Shown here in pieces: positions 34,727 through 46,890 of a stretch of 64,000 nt of DNA. The notes under the pieces are model-generated. The model made no database searches. It was not told the DNA's origin and saw only the letters and a program-made list of their open reading frames with translations. The first letter of the stretch is position 1, and every line of letters begins with the position of its first letter. The position numbers were made by a program, and so were the translations under genes. The DNA is from Pontederia crassipes (Eukaryota; Streptophyta; Magnoliopsida; Commelinales; Pontederiaceae), in contig CM060195.1 in assembly GCA_030549335.1 (NCBI GenBank), positions 9,143,501-9,207,500 of the forward strand, in the 5' to 3' direction.

Positions 34727-35375
34727 ACTCCTTGTAGACTGAGTAAGTGATCTGTTGACGGTCCAAACTGACAACCATGTTCCTTGTTATTAATTTCCTA
34801 TTTTTTGTACTTTCTATTTTTCACCTTTATTTTTCTCACAAATTTCAAATCTAATTTTCCTACAATTAATTTTCTTTTTTAATTCACATCCATAATTTAC
34901 TATATTTCCTAATTTATTGTACTTTCTATTTTTCACATTTATTTCATTATTATACATTATTTTATAATTATTTCATATAATAATTTAGTTTTTATTATTT
35001 TGAAAAAATGGTTTGAACCTATTTTTTGGTTCAACCTAGTCTTACTGAATCGAACTGGTTTATTCTGGTTATTTTAAAAAAAATGAGTTTTAATGTCAAA
35101 TAGGATCAGACCAATGATCGATTCATGATTTAATCGGTCGGACCAGCTGCTGGTTGAATTTTAAAAACACTACTTTTTCTTAATTTTTGAATTTTTTCCT
35201 TTTTTCAAGTTGAATCAGGTTCTTCCCAATTTGTTAGTTCTCCAATTTATACCAGTTCAACTGATTTTTCCCTGTCAAACCATTTGGCGTCAAACCATTT
35301 GGCCTCAAATTGAATCGGATCCTACATCGGTTCGTGGTTGACTTATTGAACCGATTTAATAACATTGATGCTATG
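34727..35375. repeat. Further GGTTCAACC / TCGGTTCG-rich repeat remnants
   Basis: Words such as GGTTTGAACC, ATCGAACTGG, TTAATCGGTCGGACCAG and CATCGGTTCGTGG recur, and the block ends TTAATAACATTGATG. This end is the inverted complement of the CAATGTTTTAAAAGCGG start near 33308, so an outer element may enclose copy 2. No TSD found for the outer pair. Confidence 0.35.
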
Positions 35376-36940
35376 TGAAGATTACTCCAAAGGACCTATT
35401 CGCACAGCATTCATTGTCAATTAAATTGATCTGTGTAAAATGATAAAGTCGACAAGTGATCAACATGTGCTAGCCAGGAAGGAAGAAAGGAGATTGATAC
35501 AAGAGGCCAAGTAGACCTGGACCGAATGAATGTGGACACGCATGCATCCATTATTGGTTCGTCACGGCCGACAAAATTTACCACTACTCATCAAAATTCC
35601 CCTACGCCCATTTTTTTTCCACACCAGCTGTATGTCATCGGTGTTCTCAACTTTTAGTTATCCTTTTTTGACCAGACTGCAAATTAACAGTAAAACCATT
35701 CCTCATCAGAGCTCCTCCACAGTAGTTTTAGTTTTAGTTTTCATGGCATGTCTCTTACCCCATCAAACAAAGACTTTTAAGCATTATCAGCACTGGCGAA
35801 GAGTTCTACCTTCAAGTTAGACTTTGTGCAGCAGTCCAAGTCGGAAAGCTTCAACTTAGATTACAAGGTACAAAGTGATGTTAATGTTTTATCTGCATGC
35901 CGCCTTGTGATGAAGCTCGTTGACGACTGAGAAGTACACAAAAAATGTGGGCGCGATAAGGTTTGCCATGGCATGGACGTAGCAGCAGCTACTACCTGCC
36001 CCTTCACACCTCCTCCCCCTTTTAGATTCTGTGAAGCAGACGGCAGAGCTGTTCTGACCACAAACGAGGCATCCAAAAAATTGTGCAGGGAAAAAGAAAC
36101 TTAAAGGAGAAGGTCATGGGGAAGAGTGAGTGTGACAGTGGCAGTGCAGTGCAGTGCAGCAGGAATGAATTTGAAGCGTTAGCTACCCTTTTTTGTTTTG
36201 TTTTCCATCTTTTTCTTTTTTGTGGATTAGTTCAAGATACCAAATAGAATGCATATTTTTAACATGATGGATCAGCTCCCTCTGTGACCTTCGTACTTTG
36301 TCTGCGGTCTCGGAGAGTCGTATTTAAATGCAAATTCCATTGTACCTCTCTGGCATCTTTGTCATATCATGAAACAGGAGTACTAAACTAAAACATCTTA
36401 CAAGAAAACTAATACATCTTATCTTATATAAACTAAAAAAAGAGGAGAAGCATGCATCCAATGAGTTTTAATAATAACTGATGTTGCCAACTTGAGCTTT
36501 TTATTCCTCATATTTTATTAATTTATTGTTATTGACTATGATGCCTTTTTTTTATATATAGTTGAGGGAGTAGAAGCATCTGAATTTGATTACCACATCA
36601 TCTCCGTACCCCAAGTCATAATTGGATGCCATCTTAGAACACAATCAGACTGTTTGGTAAGAGAAATCACAAGAGTCTCCCTTGTTCTCAACTTTTTTAT
36701 TCAAACGGCCTAAAAACATGTTGTAAATCTCACATCAAAAAAAAAAAAAAAAATAGGAACATCTAAGTTCTAGCTCCATCCAAAAATAAATAGATTCTTC
36801 ATTTGTTCTCACTGTATGAACAAAATGGGAACACATATATTTATTTTTAGGAGTTCCAATTTAGTACCCAAATTTTCTCATTTCACTTCCACGGAGAATT
36901 TGAGAAAATGTTTATTCGTGTGAAAATATAACTTTGAACA
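35376..36940. other. No gene recognised
   Basis: Only chance frames. A short GCAGT microsatellite (TGCAGTGCAGTGCAGC) is near 36140 and a poly(A) run near 36737. Confidence 0.45.
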
Positions 36941-36944
36941 TCAT

Positions 36945-36949
<5 letters not shown>

Positions 36950-36981
<32 letters not shown>

Positions 36982-37140
36982 AGAGAGAAGGGTTGGCACA
37001 ATTGGCTGGGTGCTAATAGCTTCATGTTCAATTTCGGAAGTCACCATTTGATCAATCTATATTGCTCTTTCCTGAATATCAGATTAGTCGGATACTAATA
37101 GTCTTGAATACCGATTGATTTCTACCGAAAATAAATTAAG
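36950..37140 (+). repeat. (TA)n tract followed by SINE-like sequence
   Basis: A TA run to about 36978 leads into GGTTGGCACAATTGGCTGGG (box-A-like) and, about 35 bases on, TGTTCAATTTC (box-B-like). This arrangement suggests a tRNA-derived SINE, but the B box is weak and ends are undefined. Confidence 0.3.
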
Positions 37141-37767
37141 ACGATGAACTTGATTCAGTGATGGTTATATATGAACGAAGACATAATTTTTCTGGTTTCA
37201 GTAATTGACTATATGTTGAAGCGTCAAGTCCCTATTTAAGACTGATCTATAGAAATGTAAGATAATGTGCTAGCAAAGTTTATAAATCTGAACTTGCCAA
37301 GCAACATGTGAAACTAAAAAAAGAATTGGACTAGAAGAAATTGTCTCCATCTATGTATCTAAAGATAGTTTACGGAAGTTTTATAGCAGAAATCATACCC
37401 AAAAAAAAATATTGTTACATATGTGCAAAACATTGAGACAAAAAACAGATAGTGGAATGATATGTATGCATATTATATATATAGGGTTTACCGTATCACG
37501 TTCAAGCGACTTTTTTACATATTTTTAAAATTTTTTTTCAATAACTTTCTTTACTAATAACTTAAAGAATAATTAATGACAATCGTCATTAATTGCCTCC
37601 AACTGTCAAAGCACAACACTCTAAAACATACATTTGTCACAACAGATACACATAGGAACTAAGATATTTCAGATAGTCTAGTTCTCTTCCCCTTGTCACA
37701 TTGTGTTGAACAGCCTTATATGTGAAATACTGAAAGGTCACGTCATTATCTACGTATAGAGTATGGA

Positions 37768-37831
37768 AAAAAAGGTTAAAAACAGCAAAAGTAGAGTTCA
37801 AAAAAGGTTAAAAACAACAAAAGTAGAGTTC
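37768..37831. repeat. 32 bp tandem duplication
   Basis: Two adjoining units of AAAAAAGGTTAAAAACAGCA plus AAAGTAGAGTTC differ at one base (CAGC versus CAAC). Confidence 0.85.
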
Positions 37832-38387
37832 ACTAGATGACTATATCTCTACTTAAGGATAATGATTCCAGGAGAAGTCTGGAAAACTTGGTAAACTTGG
37901 CAACTAGATAAGCACAGGATAGAAGAAAAAGAGACAAATGCTTGCAGACTCTTGCAGTTTGAAAATGATGTATCCAACTGGCTAAGGGTCACTAGCAAGC
38001 TGATTAAACTTGATATCATGCACTATGGTCCTATTACTTCCCTGTGCCTCTCATGCATAACCCTCACACCATTGGAATGATTAATTGTATACATTGAATT
38101 GGGGCTAGTTGACATATGCCATAAACCAAAGCTGACCAGATAAAGCTACACAACTAATACACAGTACACGTATATATATTATAAAGCAAATAACGTAAAC
38201 AACACAATGATTTCAGATATAAATGTATGATGTGATAAATTGAGAATATTGGTGAACTGGTGAACAAAGATTTCTTCCAACGAGGCAGATGGCATTCCTT
38301 CTAAACCACAAGCAGCCTTTGTCCCAGCTTTGAAACGGAAATGTTCCACTGACCTGGATTCAATGAACCAGAGCACATATCTCCCTC
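37832..38387. other. No gene recognised
   Basis: Low-signal intergenic DNA between a small tandem repeat and a microsatellite; nothing identified. Confidence 0.4.
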
Positions 38388-38485
38388 TCTATCTCTCTAT
38401 CTCACACACACACAGCGCACGCACACACCCTCTCTATCTCTCTCTCTCACTCTCTCACACACACACACAGCGCACGCACACACTC
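38388..38485. repeat. Duplicated compound microsatellite (CT)n-(CA)n
   Basis: The block CTCTATCTCTCTATCTCACA...CAGCGCACGCACACAC occurs twice in tandem, the second time with a longer CTCTCT part. It lies about 0.7 kb past the 3' end of the AHL gene. Confidence 0.85.
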
Positions 38486-38489
38486 AGAA

Positions 38490-39210
38490 CCAATAATTAG
38501 GATGGACACAATGCAACAGAACGAAGGGTTTTGCATACAACAGGAAGTTAAACACACAAAGATATTAATTTCGTGTAAATATATCGAGGGAATCGTCAAT
38601 GCCTGCAAAAGCCTCCAAACCATCAAATCGCCGCAACAGTGTGTTCAAATCATTCATTACTTGCCAGACAAACTATTCCCAATCAACGGAGTCATAATAT
38701 ACCCCAAAACCCTACATCCATCAATGTTAAGTTCCAAATAAGCATATGTTAAAACCCTTGGATCCTAAGCAAGCAAGAAGTTTCATGGCGATTGCTCCAA
38801 TGGTTCTACTATCTCTGCATCTCATCCTCTCATACCTCTCTGTTTCTCTTTGACTTGACAAATTAAGATCATGCATATGTGGTCCACAAATTATTACAAA
38901 ATAAGAAACTCGATCAGGAGATGGACCAAGAACAGCAATGCACAGTGAGGAGGAGAAGAAGAAGGTAGCTAGAAAATAGCACATTAATTTGGAATATTGA
39001 AAAGCTGTCAAAATCTAGAACTAACAGTAGTACAATCGATCAGTGGTTCGCAAAACCATGCAATAACAGATAGATACAGCATCAAGAACAAAAGCAAACA
39101 AGCACTACAAACTACCACTACTGTTTTGAAGACGTGCAAGAACAAGAAGCAGCATGGGCATGTCCATCGATTAGTTCCAAAAAAGAGAAATATAAAGCTG
39201 GATGAGGTAC
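38490..39210 (-). other. 3' flank / probable 3' UTR of the AHL gene
   Basis: No protein-coding signal. On the minus strand this follows the AHL stop codon and probably includes its 3' UTR; I did not find a single clear poly(A) signal. Confidence 0.35.
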
Positions 39211-40191
39211 TCAGAACGATGGAGGAGGACGCGGCGCAGTTGAAGCCCAAGCGGCGCCCCCGAACATGTCGTGCGGCATCTGTCCATTTGTCAGAAGGTT
39301 CGGAGGAAGGTTGAAGAGCTGCATCGACGCCGGGTCCCCAGACATGCCCGGGTGGCCATGAGAAGAACCGCCGCCGCCGGACGCTTCGTTGCCTCCTTGG
39401 TTCTGTTGCAACGCCATCCCGTCGGTGCCCTGGGGAGCCGAAGCCTGCTCGGTCTCGTCGTCGCCCAACGGCAACCTCTCGTACGTTGCATTAGTGAACG
39501 TCGCCGCTATAATCATCACCGGGCCTGACGCCACCAGTTCGCCCACGACGCTGCCCCCCACCACCTGCCCCTGACCGCCCGCCAGGTAGACGGTCAGGCC
39601 GGTGGCACCTGGCGGCGAGGGCGCTGGAAGAAACGCCCCCGAGAGAGAGAGGATCTCGAAGCGGCCATGGAGGGTCACGACAGCGCCGGGAGGGGCCGCG
39701 GGCTGGCGGAGGGTGACGTTGGTGACGACGCCACTGCCGCTGAGGACCGACACACCTCGTTGGCGCCGGCGAGCGAAAACAGTGAGGGCATCCATGATGT
39801 CAGTCCCGCTGGCGATCTCGAGCACGTGGGAGCGGAGCGCGTTGGGGCTCTCCCTCGTGATGATGATGGGCGGCTTGGGCTTATTCTTGGACCCCGGCGG
39901 GCGGCCGCGGGGACGGCGTCCGGAGCTCCCAGCGCCTCCGCCGCTGGCGCCCGATCCGGCCTCTACGTTGTCGAGGCCACCACCGCCGGAACCAGGGGAT
40001 CTATCGTCGCCATTGGCATCGTTATTGCTGCCGTTGCTGTTGGGGGTCGTTGGATTCGGGGGAAGCGTGTCTTGGTCCCGCCGGTGGGGGCTCTGGTGGT
40101 GGTGGTTGCTGTTCCCGGGATTCCGGAGGTGAAGAGATGGAGCGACCGACGGGGAGGAGGTGACCACAGGGTCGACTCCCCCCATGGCCAT
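39211..40191 (-). CDS. AT-hook motif nuclear-localised (AHL) protein, clade A
   Basis: Intronless, as is usual for clade-A AHL genes; 326 residues from the first in-frame ATG (40191). These nuclear proteins bind the minor groove of AT-rich DNA and, through the PPC domain, form trimers with other AHLs and transcription factors to control growth and development. Residues 1-90 are rich in Pro, Asn, Gly and Ser; the type-I AT-hook [15 protein letters not shown] is at 92-106; the PPC/DUF296 domain covers about 117-241 with [24 protein letters not shown] and [10 protein letters not shown]. The tail is Gly/Gln-rich and ends RPPPSF. Start is uncertain: in-frame upstream codons encode the conserved ANRWWAG peptide of AHLs, but its Met is a CTG (40218). 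A TAG lies two codons before 40302. Gene is GC-rich against AT-rich surroundings, typical of this family in monocots. Family sure; orthologue number not assignable. Confidence 0.92.
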   Translation of the reverse strand: MAMGGVDPVVTSSPSVAPSLHLRNPGNSNHHHQSPHRRDQDTLPPNPTTPNSNGSNNDANGDDRSPGSGGGGLDNVEAGSGASGGGAGSSGRRPRGRPPGSKNKPKPPIIITRESPNALRSHVLEIASGTDIMDALTVFARRRQRGVSVLSGSGVVTNVTLRQPAAPPGAVVTLHGRFEILSLSGAFLPAPSPPGATGLTVYLAGGQGQVVGGSVVGELVASGPVMIIAATFTNATYERLPLGDDETEQASAPQGTDGMALQQNQGGNEASGGGGSSHGHPGMSGDPASMQLFNLPPNLLTNGQMPHDMFGGAAWASTAPRPPPSF

Positions 40192-41010
40192 GCTTCCGGC
40201 CCACCACCGGTTCGCCAGCTTGACGTTACTGCTGCTGCTGCTGCTACTCCGAAGGGAAAGATCTATGCAGAAGAATGAGTTGTGGGACTGAGACGGAAAC
40301 ACAGACTATTCTTCTACGGGTTAATAAAAGCTTGCAATGGTGATCTCAGTCCAGTAGTCAAAGTTCTCTATGGAGACTTGCTCTTATTCTTCTTGTTCCT
40401 GGCTTTATTAGAAATAATGGAGAGGGTTACCATTGAGGCCTGGGGGCATATATTGATGCAGATCTCGTGAAGAGCTCAATTAGCTACGCTCTAAGTGCTA
40501 TCTTAAATAAACATATATATATGCTTCAAACCCTAGACAAGCTCTTAGCTAATCACATATCCAGCTATCTCTATATATCTATCTTAGGTTCTACTACACT
40601 GGCAGGAATCTACGTATCTTGTTTCTGTCCACTAACTGGTTTGAGATTGGAAGGAGAGCGCTCGGAGATAGGCGAGAATATGATAGCAAAAGATGGAGGT
40701 TCTAGACAGCAATCGATCGGAATAAATATTTATGCAGCGATAAGGAAATTAATATGGAGGGTTGCGGAGTTCTAGCTACATGTTAACAAAAGACCAGAAA
40801 CCTTCAAGCTCGAATAAGAAGGAGAAGAGGAGCTTTCAGAAAAGGATTCACGGAGAGGTGAGTTGAAAGGGAGCAATCAGATCCACTTACTAGATGATCG
40901 AAAGGGAAAAAAAAAGTTGGCTGACCTTTTTTAGCTGCGAGAGGAGGGAGCGAGTGAGGGAGGCAGAAAGAGAGAGAGAGATTATGATATTATATAAATG
41001 CAAAGCCAGT
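40192..41010 (-). promoter_or_regulatory. AHL 5' UTR and core promoter region
   Basis: On the minus strand a weak TATA-like CATTTATATAATATC (about 40986-41000) is followed by a pyrimidine-rich tract CTCTCTCTCTCTTTCTGCC (about 40960-40980), a usual plant start-site context. A second GA/CT tract is at about 41070-41082. If transcription starts near 40965 the 5' leader is ~770 bases, long enough to contain short upstream ORFs or an unspliced leader intron; I cannot choose. Confidence 0.35.
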
Positions 41011-41082
41011 CAGCAACTTATTCTGACTATGGCGACCGAAGGGATAGAGAAGGAAGGTATATAGAGACAGAGAGAGAGAGAG

Positions 41083-42270
41083 GGCATTGCGACCCCAGAT
41101 GCGGTCTTCCCCTTACAGTGCCAGGACACTGTAGGTTGTAATTATGGTAGAAGCCTTGTTTGAGGGAGTGGAAGGGAGACCGAACGAGTACCAATTGAGG
41201 CACACAGATGGATAGATTGGACGGAAGGGGACTTGCTTATACCTGGAGAGGGATTTTGTTTGTGCTCTTTCTACTCGCCACTTTTCCTCTTCTTTTTTTC
41301 CTTTATATTTTTTGCCACCATTTCCTCATTCTACAGTACATGGAACTCCGTCGTTACTTTTTTTTCCCCTTTCTCTCCCTCCCTCTCTCACTTTTTTTTT
41401 TCTATTTTCCCTAGCTATCGTTGTGGCTTGTGGACTACTTGTCTCAGGCTCTCAGCTCCTGCTGGAATCTTAGGTTTCCCCGTCCACTTCTAGATGTCTC
41501 CTCTCTCTCGTTCTCAAACACGGCACAAGTTTTTTGCACGTAGGCTTGGAGGTTTAACGGGGACAATAGCGTTTAATCAACTATCAATCTATCATTTCTT
41601 GTGTGTATGAGAGAGAGAGGGAGGTTGAGGTGGCCTGGGTTCCTTCAATGTAGGGGACCCTTCTCTCTTATTCCATTTGGTCATAGAGAGGAGAGCACCA
41701 GGGGCAGGCAAGGGGAGGTTGAATGGGGAAGGTGCTTAGCTTGCGCCTTGTGCTTGGTGTCGGTCTTTGCAGTGGTGGTGCTGTGTAGGGAACCGTGCGC
41801 ATAGCATGAAAAAGTGGGGGAGACGAAATGGCAACACGTCAGTCTCTCTCTCTCTCCTCCCTCCCTCCCTCCACAGCATCAAATACAAACAACGAACACG
41901 AGGCATGTCTCAAGCTAATGAATTTTGCCTGGTGTTCATTTGTACTGTTAACTTAAATACACCTTGATCCAAGTTAAAATAAAATTTGTAGTATATATTC
42001 AACACCTTCCTGATCCAACTTAATTAAAATATATATGCACGAATAGCTGGTCAAAATTCTGACGATACGAAGAACTAACAAAACTGCACAGCAGCCGTCA
42101 TTAAGTTAATTGATTCGTACGTGTTTGGTTCCATGCATATGCCTGTCCTGCTTATAGACGAGGCAGACCATTTGCCGAGAAGCATCAACCACGGCCTATA
42201 CGTATCTACGTATATTGCCCAAATCTAAAATATTGGATATATATGTACGTCGTCTCCAAAATTCTTACTA
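41083..42270. other. AHL upstream region, no gene seen
   Basis: Contains CT-rich and CCCTCC-rich microsatellite-like tracts (41376-41400, 41842-41868). Open frames here are short and low-complexity. No second gene or RNA was recognised. Confidence 0.4.
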
Positions 42271-42275
42271 AAGGT

Positions 42276-42770
42276 GACCACGATTTCACCCTTTCGGTTT
42301 CACGAAAAATGGTGGATTCAGGAGGTGCTCCATTTTTTTTTCATTTGACTTTAACGTGATGTTTTTTTTTCAAAATTTATTTTCTTTTTTCTTTTCTCTC
42401 ACACCATATATTTTATAAAATAAATGATTTAATAAATATTAAATAATTTTAATTAGGAATTAATATAATATTATTTATTATTTATTATTTCAGTAAAGAA
42501 AATTAATATTTTATTAAATATAATTAATTAAAAAATGATTTATATATTTAAAATAATATATTTTTAACAAAAAAATTCACATTAAAATTTTTTATTTTAT
42601 TTTAATTAATAATAAAATTATACTTCACAATAATAATAATTTTCATCATATTTACTTTTTCCTATCACATCAATTATCTTATTCTTCGTCATCAAATTTC
42701 ACTTCAATCAAACATAATCTGAACTAATTTATCAATTCAATTAGCACCACCGAGAACTTAAAAGAAATCG
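42276..42770. repeat. Possible AT-rich MITE
   Basis: The left side reads ACCACGATTTCACCCTTTCG...AAAATGGTGG, and the right side, reverse-complemented, ATCACGATTTCTTTTAAG...CGGTGGTGC. The inverted similarity bounds ~0.45 kb of very AT-rich DNA. No TSD defined. Confidence 0.3.
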
Positions 42771-45700
42771 TGATTTTTTTTCAAACGACTCCTAAAAATA
42801 CATATGGTGCAAGCGACAGGAGGGATAAATGCTCATTAAGAGTCTTGAAGGAGAGTCGGATCGTTTTTTTTCTAAAAAAATGCATATTGAGATGTAAAAT
42901 TATTCCTAAGTATGAAAAATTATTTATATATTTGAAAAAAATATGAATATTGATGTTTATTAATTGCTGTGCGTTGATTAATATATAATATCCAAAACTG
43001 GAAGCTGTGTACTTCATGTCTGGTGGGGGCATCTTGCTGGGGGCAACAGGAGCCGCAATTGCAACACATGCATGCACCTCGCCCAGTCGCCCTGGCCTTT
43101 GAATTTGGGTGGTTGCCACGGTGAGATGACAGCATGAGTTGGACGGATTGGATGCGTCCTGTGTACGTATATGGTAGTGATGGTCGGGTGTCACCAATGG
43201 TTTATATATATATATATATATGGGCTTTCTATATCTTTAATCAATTAAATGATGGCGAGCCGAATAGTTGGCCCCAATCATGCATTGATTCTGATCCTTT
43301 TCTGACCATTTCTGCTGCACCTGTTGCTGCATATGCGCCACGATCAGGATGATGGCCCCAGGCCATGCAGCAGGAGGGCGCAGAATCATCAGGATGAGGA
43401 AAGGTGAAATAAACGTTTTTACTGCAAATCCATGTACAACTAGTAGCTGTTACTCCTTGTGGCAAAGAAGATCGAGTTAGCTCTTCTTCGTTGAGGACAT
43501 CTCATCTCGTTATCACTGAACAAGTGCATGCACAAAAAGAAGGCTGTTCATTAGTTGACAACATTTGATCAGATGTGGCATGCATATCTGTCTCGTGAGT
43601 TCGTTCAAAACCAAAATTAGCTACACGATTCAAAAGATGGTTGATACAAAAGCGTACATATATACACGCATAAACATGACGTTTAACCAATCAAATCCCT
43701 GAGGCCTCATGGCCTCCACCTCAAGAGACGAGCAGCGCCGGGTCTTGTGGGGGCGACAGGAAGAGATGGAGAAGGGGGTCGAGCGCGCCGGAGTGGTTTC
43801 CCCACATGACCACACCACCGCTCCCACTCACCGCAGAGCGCCGGAACATTTTTTTAATATTTTATCTTTTTCAAAGTGTTACTTGCAGACTGATCACTCA
43901 ATCTTTGGTAATGCATTATGTCGCTAGTTGTTGTTGTTGTTATGGTCGTTGAACAGATGCAAATAGCAAGGCAAGGCCACGCACCTCTCCCTCTCCCCAT
44001 CATCTGCTGCTGTCTACTTCGTGTTGTCTCACTGTAGCCTTCCGTAGTTGCATGGCCCTATCTGTCTGTCGTAAATTTCTTTCATCTCCCTTTTTTCATC
44101 TTTTCTTTTTTCCAAGGAATCCAAGCTCTTTTTTCTCCATTTTAGGCAGTAATCGACCAATAAAAGTTCAAACAGTCCTGATTGAGCACTAGCTATATAC
44201 ATTTGTGACGAGGAACGTGTGACCCACTCAGCCGATCTGCGTGCATCCTCGGCACGTTCGCATCATAAAAGCTCATGTACTTTGGATTGGAAAGGATGCA
44301 TGAACGAGACGACTCAGCTGGCCGTCCGTGGAGTTGCATGTTTCATGCACTGGTTATAGGAACAGCACAACATATACAACCAGGTCATAAACAATACATA
44401 AGATAATGTTGCGACTTGCTTGGACGCTGCAGCTAATTAATTGTTAAGACCATTCATTGTAAAACAGTACACAGATTGGGCGGGGTCGAAACCCACGGCC
44501 GGCCTTGTCCGGTAGCTGGGCGACCCGATAAATAACTCCGGCGAGTCCACGTGAAACGAGCCCCACCGCCACCCCCCGCCCTTGTTATATGATGAGAAGA
44601 AGATGCGTGACGACGTCAAACAAATATTATATAAATAATATTTATATATAATATATATAATGATGAGGGTGAGATTGACGGGGGAGGGTCTCTCTCTCTC
44701 TCTCTCTCGCCCGTGCCCAATTCTTGACGGTATCCAAGTTCCACCCCTTCCTGTTGCCAGTGCCATATCATGCAATGATCGATGCATACACGGACGGCCG
44801 GTCCGGGTGGACCTAAACTGGCCATTATTAAATATTAGTAAGTAGCTTGAATTCATTAAAAAAAAAGGATGGTTGAATTTTGATGAACAAATATAGTTAT
44901 TACAAAATAGTGAGACCCTGTATATACACATACACACACATTTGTTAACCTTAGTCAAAACTCATTACAATATAAACTTGCAACTGAAAATAAAAAAATG
45001 TTAAAGTCGATTATCCTAGAAATTTTATCTTCCAATAAGAACACTGCCTTTATAGTTTCTAATCTTAATAAAGACTTATAATGTCAATCACTAAATAATA
45101 ACAATGAAGTACTTCAGGCAGCAAATAGAAAAAAGGGCCAGACATCAATTCTTGAATATTTAACGAAGAGCTGAGAGGTCTATATGATTCCACAAACATA
45201 GCAGGGAAAAAAAAGGTAATTGGAAAGTCCCTTTCGAAAGGAAACTTGGTTAATCAAGAGAAATAAAACAATTGGCTGGTCAACTAAGAACCCTAGAAAA
45301 TAATAAAATAGCAAACGTGGTGTCGTTTTGTTGCTTAATATTTTATGCAAAGTATATATGGAATATTATTAACTAGAGGTACCCGATGCTGGGAGTGAGT
45401 GCAAGGTGTAAATTATGAATGCTCCTCAATTATACCATACATAAGATCTGTGTGATTTTTAATATATTTTTGTTGCATTAATGATTCTTAACTTCAATGT
45501 GTATTATCTCAATCCCCACAGTAAACATTTTTGTTGAGTCAGCAAACCATCTCATCTACATTACAAAAATATTCAAACTACCATGCATCGACAGATTTTA
45601 TATAACGTAATATATTACAAAGAAATATTAAATATATTTAAAAACTATAAACATATAAAATGGGCCTCACTCTTTGCATTTGTTGCGATCTTATGCATAA

Positions 45701-46290
45701 ATATGAATAGCAAATAAAATTTACATATTAGTGCACTAATCACTTAAATAATGTAATAACATAGAATAAAAGATGTCAATTCATAAACATTAGGTAATTT
45801 AATTAATTTAATCTAATTGCTAATTAAGTCCATATGATATTCTTATGATAATTTTTTAAAATAAAAAATAAAATACAAAAAACCTAATTAGTGTGAATAT
45901 TAATATTTGGATATGATAAGATAAGATTGATAATAACACTTGATAAAGATAAACTAGTTTATTAAATTAATTAGTTTCTGCCTAATATTTTTGGATTAAA
46001 TAGATAACATTGTTACTCAACAAGACTCTTAATCTACTAACTTTCTATTCATCACCTATTAATAAATCATGCAACTAGCTAGCACTCCTCCTGCATAGGA
46101 TAGTAATAATTGTGACATTCATTACTTTGACTAAATAGTCAAAAATCAATTTCAGGAGAAGTACATTCATAAACAAACTAAATTTGTATTAATAATATGG
46201 TTTTCTCTTTGAAAATAAAAAAATAAGTCCAACATATAATAAAAAATTAAAAAAATACACATCTGGAATTCATTCTAAGCTAATGAAGTA
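42771..46290. other. Intergenic DNA, simple repeats only
   Basis: No gene is supported. (TA)n lies at 43203-43221 and (TC)n at 44688-44708. The open frame at 44437-44958 (minus) spans repeats and has no domain. Bases 45000-46290 are AT-rich and featureless. Confidence 0.45.
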
Positions 46291-46298
46291 GAGATGAT

Positions 46299-46427
46299 AT
46301 GACTTAATGGAAAAGGAACACATCAACCTTCATAGTTGAATAGAGTTTCATGACTCAATGGAAAAGGAACACATCAACCTTTATAGTTGAATAGAGTTTC
46401 ATGACTCAATGGAAAAGGAACACCTGA
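46299..46427. repeat. 51 bp tandem repeat, about 2.5 units
   Basis: Units start at 46299, 46350 and 46401 (ATGACTYAATGGAAAAGGAA, CACATCAACC, then GTTGAATAGAGTTTC). A looser duplication (TGAGATATGAGTTRGATTTA) follows with ~50 base spacing at about 46447 and 46496. Confidence 0.85.
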
Positions 46428-46881
46428 CTCTTTGGAGGGTATTTATGAGATATGAGTTAGATTTAAAGTCAGTTGGGATGTCTTCAAGTAATTTTGAGAT
46501 ATGAGTTGGATTTAAAGTTGATTGGGACAAGATAAGATTTCTTGACAACAAAATTCATTTCCCATAAATTTCAATAATATGAAATCTTGTTTAAATCAGC
46601 TCCTAACATATTTTAAATTTATCCATGAAGACTAAGATGAAATTTGCATTGTGATTGTCATCAAAATCGTTCGAGATGATAGACTTAAGGTACAATTCAT
46701 TTTGTTGTTTCCCCTGGGTAAGTTAGTTGTGATTGGTGATAGTGCAATCAAAATTCGATTTTGGATAACTAAAGTTGCATCCTAAGATAGTTTCTTCATC
46801 AACAAGTCTTTAAAGTTGGACAAGTTAACTAATCATGATTTGGGATGAAGCTCACCTTGGAGTCACAACCTTGACAAAGAT

Positions 46882-46890
46882 GTCATAATC
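46882..46890. repeat. 9 bp TSD GTCATAATC, left copy
   Basis: Perfect match to 47819-47827 on the far side of the element. Confidence 0.8.

Noticed and set aside
36950..37140. tRNA gene
   Set aside because: Box-like words exist but no acceptor stem or anticodon arm can be folded; listed only as SINE-like.
39602..40278. Long open frames on the plus strand across the AHL gene
   Set aside because: They are antisense shadows of the GC-rich AHL coding sequence, low-complexity and without domains.
44437..44958. 173-codon open frame on the minus strand
   Set aside because: It crosses a (TC)n tract and AT-rich spacers and has no coherent protein features.
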